This document shows, one piece after another, positions 57,601-64,000 of a stretch of 64,000 nucleotides of DNA (its first letter is position 1; the number at the start of each line of letters is the position of its first letter). The stretch spans positions 90,489,721 to 90,553,720 of the forward strand of contig NW_023605083.1 in NCBI RefSeq assembly GCF_014898055.3, written 5' to 3'. This stretch comes from Talpa occidentalis (Eukaryota > Chordata > Mammalia > Eulipotyphla > Talpidae). The notes under the pieces are model-generated. The model was given only the letters and a program-made list of their open reading frames with translations, had not been told where the DNA came from and searched no databases. The position numbers were made by a program, and so were the translations under genes.

Positions 57601-57754
57601 AACCTACCCTTGAAAGCTGATCAGACACCTGAAGGAGGAGGAGAGGTATAGTACAAAGAACTACGGTAGAGGACTGTGGGTGCTTGGTGGTGGAGAGCAA
57701 CGGTGACCACACCTGAAGGGAGAAAACCTATACTGTCAAAATATTAAAAGGATT

Positions 57755-57757
<3 letters not shown>
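57601..57757. other. Unrecognised sequence after the L1 tail
   Basis: Resembles no family I can name. It was checked for lipoxygenase exons 1-3 and none was found. Confidence 0.3.

Positions 57758-57791
<34 letters not shown>
57758..57791. repeat. (AT)n microsatellite
   Basis: About 17 AT units. Confidence 0.95.
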
Positions 57792-57795
<4 letters not shown>

Positions 57796-57827
57796 ACAGG
57801 GATGTAAAACGATGGTATTACATTCAA

Positions 57828-58091
57828 TTTTTTTAAAAGATTTATTTATTTATTATACAAGCACTGGGTACAGTCAGAGGCGCGGGAGGGCGAGAGAATT
57901 CACCAGAGCCAGAGCAGAGAGTAGAACAGGCAGAGTGATGAAGTACACTGCTGAGGGGAGCAGTGGGCGGCAGGAGAGGTCTGACAGCCATGTGGGGCCC
58001 TCGCCTGGTGGCTGGGGATCGAACCGGCACTGCAGAGGCTGCGGGCAGCTTCACAACCCAGCGCTCAACCGCTGCGCCACGGGGGAGGCCC
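57828..58091 (-). mobile_element. tRNA-related SINE, type I
   Basis: Minus-strand copy with target TACATTCAATTTTT/TACATTAAATTTTT. It contains ATCGAACCGGCACTGCAG. Confidence 0.93.
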
Positions 58092-58169
58092 TACATTAAA
58101 TTTTTTTTAAAAAAAGCATTTCAATCATGCTTTCAGGAAGTTTGGGAGCGGATAAACTGAATCAGCACC

Positions 58170-58305
58170 AAAAGAAAGAGCACAGCTTTTGTAAATGGAC
58201 AGACCTGGGTTCAAAGACCTGTTTCTGGCTGTGCAGAGTTGATTCATGATGTAATCTACCTGAGTTTTTATTTTCTCACTTGTAAAAATGGAGATAACCC
58301 TTCAG
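58170..58305 (+). mobile_element. MIR fragment
   Basis: GAGCACAGCTTTTGTAAATG, AGACCTGGGTTCAAAGACCT and TTTCTCACTTGTAAAAATGG follow the MIR order. Confidence 0.65.
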
Positions 58306-58796
58306 GGAAATTAAGACGCGGTGAGCTAAGGAGAGAAAGCACTGGGTTCGGGTCCCGGTTCCCAGTAGGTGATCAATAATGAGGTTTCTTGATTCTGTGG
58401 TGCATGGCCATTTGTGCACATGTGCTCCCAGTTCCAACTCCAGTGACATCCTGTTCGTAGCTTCAAATAGGCCATGGTGGGAATATCTACATCATAGAAA
58501 TTAGCAGACACTACAAAGCTTTCTGTTTCTGGAGAGTCGGTTGCTAAACATTTATCAGACATCTCAGGGTATTATCATTATTACTGAGAATAATAATAAT
58601 TTGTTTAATTGGAGCAGATCCAAAGCACAACAGTTTGGCTATTTTTTCCAACATGACTGCTCATTGCAGTCAGAAGTGTCAATTAACAAAATGGTCGACT
58701 CGTTTTCCCCACTTCCAGTTCCGTTTTAAAAGACTCAGTCATGAGTTGGGAGAAGAAAGCCAACTCAGTCAAAATAATAGTCAGCTGGACCCATTT

Positions 58797-59068
58797 CTTT
58801 TTTTTTTTAAGATTTTTATTTATTTATACAAGAACTGGGGTACAGGTCAGAGACATGGGAGGGTGAAAGAATTCACCAGAGACAAAGCGGGGAGCAGAAC
58901 ACGCGGACAGACAAAGACACTGCTGAGGGGAGCAGTGGGCGAGGCAGGAGAGATCTGCTGCACCATGTGGGTATCTCTCTGGCCGGCTGGGAATCGAACC
59001 CGTGCTGCAGAGGCTGTGGACAGTTTCACAGCATGGCGATCAACCCGCAGGGCCACCAGGGAAGCCCT
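58797..59068 (-). mobile_element. tRNA-related SINE, intermediate type
   Basis: Minus-strand copy with a perfect target duplication, CTGGACCCATTTCTT. The body mixes type I (GTACAGGTCAGAGACATGGG) and type II features. Confidence 0.93.
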
Positions 59069-61200
59069 GGACCCATTTCTTGATGCAGCCTTTCAAGTAC
59101 CTTTCTCAATGGGGACTCTTCTTCAGTTTCCCAGGCAGAAACTGGGTCAGCAGTTCCCAGAGTTCCACAGTTTGCAAGAGCTGCTCTATTGTGGGATGGT
59201 ATGTCACTCATGAGCTGATTTCTTACTGGCTATCTCTGGGTGAGTGTCAGACTCCCCTCTTCTGGAGCTCTAATGTGCCAGGGCAGCTCATCTGTGGGGA
59301 CATCTCTGATTCCGCAACTTTCAAGTCTCTACCATAGGGCCTGACCCCTTCCAGATCCTCCTCCACATTGGGATGGTGGCCTGGTGGGTCTTTCAGGGAC
59401 ACAAGGAGTGAGAAGATTCTGACTTCAGGGAAGCCTCAGGTGTCAGCTCCCTGGACAGGGACTGGTTGCCTGCTGGTGGGGCCTGGACCTCTCTCTCTGT
59501 GGGCTGAGCAGAAAGGGGAAGTGAGGTCAGGCTGGAGCACACTGCTCTGAGGTAGGCGGGACGCCTCTCTCCAGTTGTGACTGAGCCACAGCACTTGGGG
59601 CACTGCTCTTCCTTCAACCACTCACCGCTGGAAATCCTGTTGACCCAGGTAAGCCCCTTGGCTTTCCCAGGGTCACTTTCCTGCTTCTCCATGGCAGGCA
59701 TCTGTCAGTGTGGGCATCTGGGCATGTGTTCCTGGGAGTGATCAGCTGGGCCTGGGCTAGGGGACTGTAGTCTAGGGTCTTGGTTGGAGAATCTGCCCTG
59801 CCAGTCACTGGCTGGGTGGCCTCAGGATCCCTTCACCTCTCAGGGCCTCAGATTCCTCCTATATAGGTTGGGGCAATAGAAGCCTCCTCAGGTTGAAATG
59901 ACATAATGACTGGGAGTGAGATGTGTGTGCTGTAAAGGGGGTTTTATTACTCTCTGAATTATGATGGTGAGTTTTGGTAACTGACAGTTGAGAGGACCTT
60001 ACTGGGTCTGTGCTGGAGGCGGAAGTGGGGGTCAAGGCATTGAATATGCAAACTTTGGGATACATCTTGGTGCCCTTGAAAGAAAAAACCTACAACCAGC
60101 GACTGCTAGGCTCTTTGTTTCTCACTACGGAGGTAAACATATCTGTGTATTTAGGTTTTACTTCCTGGGCTTGATTTCTAGAAATGCTTTTATGGAATCA
60201 AAAACTACAGCCATTTTAAAATGTATTAACAGAGTCGAGTCCTGTCATGAAATAAATCAAACAAGATTAATCTGAGAGCTGCCACACTGAAGGAAGCATA
60301 TAGAATGAGCCTGGCTTTGCACAACCCTAAAAGGATATGTTCACTTCACCCTATCCTTCATTCCATAGGATTTATATTCAGCCTTTCACAGAAATGAAAG
60401 GATAGAGAAGGGAAAAGAGAGGCTGGACTCCCTTCAGCTAGACCATCCTGCTTATCCCCATGCAGGCTTGGATGCTAAGCTTCCATCAACTATACATACA
60501 GCCATTTCTGGCGCTGACATTGGCCATTGTCGAGGAGGTCAGGTGGGAACATGGCCTCACTGAACATGGGCAGTGACAGTCTGGGAACAAGAGGTTCCCC
60601 AAGAACTACTCATGTATAGCCTAAATGTTATCTATAGTATCCCAGACCCTTGAGATCTGGATTGAGGGCAGCTCAATCGCTGATTCCACCCCCTGCTAAA
60701 GTCAAGCCCTCCCTGAGACTTCGGTGGATTCCCCAGGAGGACACCTCTTTCCTATGATTAGCACTAGCTCCAGGTCCCTGAGCGTGAGCCTCTGTTCCAC
60801 ACTTCTCTGACCCAGGGGTGAAACTCAGTCTCTTGGCTACACACACCCCCAAAACAAAACTGCTCACGAAAGCATTGGCAGATGCAGTAGACTTTACTGA
60901 AGTCTGAGCAGAGGACCAGAGGAGACAGCTTTAATGCAGCAACGCAAACAACTGCAGATTGAAGGGAATGTAGCCTGGTCCTTAAAATGTTGCTGGCAAC
61001 TACATTTCTGAGCACTTTCAACCAGTTCCTTCGCCCACCTTCCTCACTTCCTCCTCCCATTCCTTCTCAGCTTTTTCTCCCCGCCGAGCTCCAAATTCTC
61101 TCCTCCACCCCATTACCCAGAGGAATTCAATAGTCCACAGTTCCTACCAGCAAATTTCATTCCCTGCCCAGACAGCTCAGTACTTTAAGGGCAGCTTTTT
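59069..61200. other. Unrecognised non-coding sequence with a MIR at ~59740-59900
   Basis: GGGTGGCCTCAGGATCCCTT and CTCAGGGCCTCAGATTCCTC resemble the MIR 3' half. No gene was supported, and lipoxygenase exons 1-3 were not found here by eye. Confidence 0.35.
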
Positions 61201-61640
61201 TTGTTATAAACCTTAAATGAGGCATAATCAACATCAGTAAAATACATAGGTCTGCAATGTACAGCTTAATGCTTTTAGTCGTTTTCTGTATTCTTTAAAC
61301 CACCACCCAAAACAAGATGTAGAAATCCCCATCACCCAGAACGTTCTCTCAGACCCCTCTCCAATTAGACCCTTTCCTCCCACTGTTCTGATCTGTACCA
61401 CCAGAGAGTAAGTAGTTTAGTTTGTTCTTGACCTTCATGTGAAGAGACTCACCAGGTTGTACCCTCTGGTACCTGGCTTCCTTCCTTAAAATCCATGTTG
61501 ACAGGATCTATCTATGCTATTGTGTGTATCAGGAATTTCATTCTAATTTCTGGGTAGCATTTCATGGGTATGGATATATCAGCCTATTTACCCACTCTTC
61601 TGTTGAATTCCATTCTGTTTTAACACAATTTTCACACCAG
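61200..61640 (-). mobile_element. Ancient L1 3' region
   Basis: Reversed text: AATACATAGGTCTGCAATGT, CAATTAGACCCTTTCCTCCC, TGGGTAGCATTTCATGGGTA, TTTACCCACTCTTCTGTTGA. Confidence 0.5.
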
Positions 61641-64000
61641 TAGATTAGCATGCCTAGATCCTAAGAATGTGAACGTAAGCAAGGCGGGGCTGGGGGTGAA
61701 GGGTGGATTTCAAATGGGAGAAAAAATTTTAAAAGGGGGAACTATTCTGAAATTAACTTTAATATCATATTTACCCAGCCTGATATGTCCACAGTAGTAT
61801 CATCCCAACGTGCAACCATACAAACATTTATAAGTGAGATCTTTCATGTTCTTCTTTCATACCAGAGTTTTGGAATCTAGAGTGCATTTTATAGTTACAG
61901 CTCATCCAGCCCCAACTAACCAGACAGCAATTCCCAAGAGGCTAGCCTCACGTGGTCAGTGGCTGTGCCTGGACAGGCCTTGGGTAAATGGATTTGTGAT
62001 CAAGGTCATGAAACCCTCCTAGCAGCCAGGAAAGAGCTGGATTTGAGTTCAGGTCTCCCCACCTTCCCACTGAGCTGTTTGCAAGTCTGTGTCTTCCCAC
62101 AAACACTTCTCGAGTCCTCTTCCAAGTCCAACTTCTTGAAACCCTGACCTCCCACCCCCACTACATACACACATGCATTCTACCCATAACTTTTGGGACA
62201 CATGTCTATTTGATGTCATTTATTTTCATGAGAAAAACCCATTTTAAATAGGTAGGACATGACCATTAGTGGGTTGTGAACTAAATTTAGGGACTTACAC
62301 CCAGTCCTTTTATTTTTTCATGGAAATGGGATAGAATAGGTTAGAAAATCTCAGTTTATCAAAGATATTTTGCAATAAAGATATTTTGTGAAATTTGTGA
62401 TAAGATATGTGAATAAATGCGTAGTTATCCCATTATAAACTGTCTGTTTTACTAAGGATCTTGGTTAAAAAAAAGGAAACGCTGAAAAAAATACTGTCTC
62501 CGAGTTTCTAGTATACATAATTATGATTTCTTTCAGACTCCCTGGAAATGCCTTTTGGGGAAGTGAGAGTTGAGACTGGTGTGGTGCTTTTAGCTACTAT
62601 CCCACCCTCACGGCATTCAGAATTGCAACAGGCTCACTGATAAAAATGTCTTAGGCTATGAGAAATGGGGAGAACCAAAAGCGGGGCCAGAATACCCCCC
62701 CACCCCCACACTTGCCCAGCCTCTGCTTCCCCTCCCAGCCAGCTATTGGAAACCAGCAGCAATGGCAGATTGAAGACAGGTAGCACATCCGAACTCGCAT
62801 GTCCAGCTGAGGTGACTGGAATTAGAATGCACAGCTCCTGAGTGTCAGACTCTGGGTCCAAATGCCCACTACCCTGCATTGTTACAGGGGAAGGCAGACA
62901 GTGGCAGGAAAAGAGGCTGGGATACCAGCCATTCATTCACCAACTCACAGATACCTACGGAGTGCTAATGTGTTGGCCTGGGCATTGGAAACAGTGGTAA
63001 AAATAAAGGCAAAGCCCTTGTTTTCATGGAGTTCATAGGCTAGTGAGACAGACAATGAACAAATATAAATCAAGAGACCTATAAATCAAATCACCCTAAA
63101 ACTACCTGGGCTGAGCTGCAGGGGAAAGGCATCACACACACCGATCATAACAAATTGTGGGGGGATCTGTCTTTCACCCACCCCACCCAGCACCCCACCC
63201 ATTGACTTTATTGCCTACTTTGGAGAGAATGGGAGTGCTGGAGTGTGAGTTCTCAACTTCCTGCCCCCATGCCTTAGTCTCTTACCATCCAACATCATTC
63301 TCCTCTCCTGACCTTTGTTCCCTTTTACAAACTCATTCTTCGCTCTGAGATCATAAAGGCATCTCCTCTGCTTTTCTTCAGATCTTGCTCCTGCTCGCTC
63401 TTCTTTGTGTTTCATTCTTATCTGCTCTCTTGGCAACTTCACAGTTTATAAATAGGGTGAAGTCTCTCGGGTTTTGAACAATCACCCTTTCCTCAACCTC
63501 AACTTCCTTCCTTCTTAAAATCCAAGCTTCCCTTGCATTCTGGACTTTAATCACACTGACCATGGAGCCTCTTTAAGCCATTCTCATCGTGGAGGCCTAA
63601 GAGTAAATGGGTCTGTCTGGAGGGCAGGGTGGCTGGGGAGAAAAAGGGAGAGTGAGTACAGGCGCTGTGAACTGAGCAGGGAAGCAATTGTGACGAAGGG
63701 AGGAGATGATAAGCAAGGAGGCAATGCCTTGACAACAGGGTCTTTCTGGCCCTTCATTGAGATACTGTGTTCAGTTATAAATATCCTCCAAGGACTTAGG
63801 ATAAGATTCTAGAATGTCTCTCTTCCTGCCAACACCCCAGGGACAGAAGCCTGAGAATCCAGTGAAGTCACTCACACCCAAATAAAACTCAGTCTCTCCT
63901 CCTCAGTGTTTGGTACACCCAGGTTAATGAGTTTATATGGAGGGGAAGATGGGTGAGGACGGAGCATGGAACTTTATTCTGGAGAAAAGAGAGTTGATGG
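61641..64000. other. Unrecognised non-coding sequence
   Basis: A common ancient repeat (GGAGTGCTAATGTGTTGGCC, ATGGAGTTCATAGGCTAGTG) lies at about 62930-63060. No gene is seen up to the window end. Confidence 0.35.

Overview
This window is repeat-rich nuclear DNA from a placental mammal, probably a laurasiatherian. The evidence is a LINE-1 (L1) with mammalian ORF1/ORF2, old MIR, L2, Tigger and MaLR fragments, at least eight families of endogenous retroviral LTRs, an hnRNPA1 processed pseudogene, and about 27 copies of one tRNA-related SINE of roughly 260 bp. I do not recognise the SINE as Alu, B1/B2, Ves, Rhin-1, CAN, ERE, PRE-1, CHR or a hedgehog/shrew family, so I do not name a species.

Two gene loci can be supported. 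(1) At 24484-24607 (+) lies the first coding exon of an asialoglycoprotein receptor gene, best matching ASGR2; it has a GC instead of GT donor and no later lectin exon was recognised. (2) From 39408 to the assembly gap at 52663 (-) lie exons 4-14 of an arachidonate 12-lipoxygenase-type gene (ALOX12/ALOX12E group). Exon lengths and most splice sites are kept, but the gene carries frameshifts in exons 4, 5 and 6, an in-frame TGA in exon 8, and destroyed acceptors at exons 13 and 14. It is a unitary-type pseudogene, comparable to human ALOX12P2. ALOX12-type genes and ASGR2 lie in the same region of human 17p13, so the window is probably syntenic with it.

Layout: 1-5.5 kb SINEs, MaLR, Tigger and L1 fragments; 5.5-10.3 kb a cluster of four LTRs of one family (called Y here), L2 and a chimeric mini-LTR; 10.3-16.8 kb mixed LTRs, SINEs and L1; 16.9-19.5 kb an internally deleted provirus nested in an older LTR; 20-21.6 kb a class-II-like solo LTR and the hnRNPA1 pseudogene, with an inverted second copy at 22.5 kb; 23-24.9 kb the ASGR2 start; 25-39 kb mostly old L1 with nested SINEs and LTRs; 39.4-52.7 kb the lipoxygenase pseudogene with intronic SINEs and solo LTRs; 52.8-57.6 kb a nearly full-length but broken L1; 57.6-64 kb SINEs, MIR/L1 relics and otherwise unrecognised sequence.

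No complete functional protein gene, rRNA, free-standing tRNA gene or CRISPR was found. The interest lies in gene decay and in mosaic or nested retroelements rather than in an encoded multi-gene system. LTR family letters (R-Y) are labels local to this annotation.
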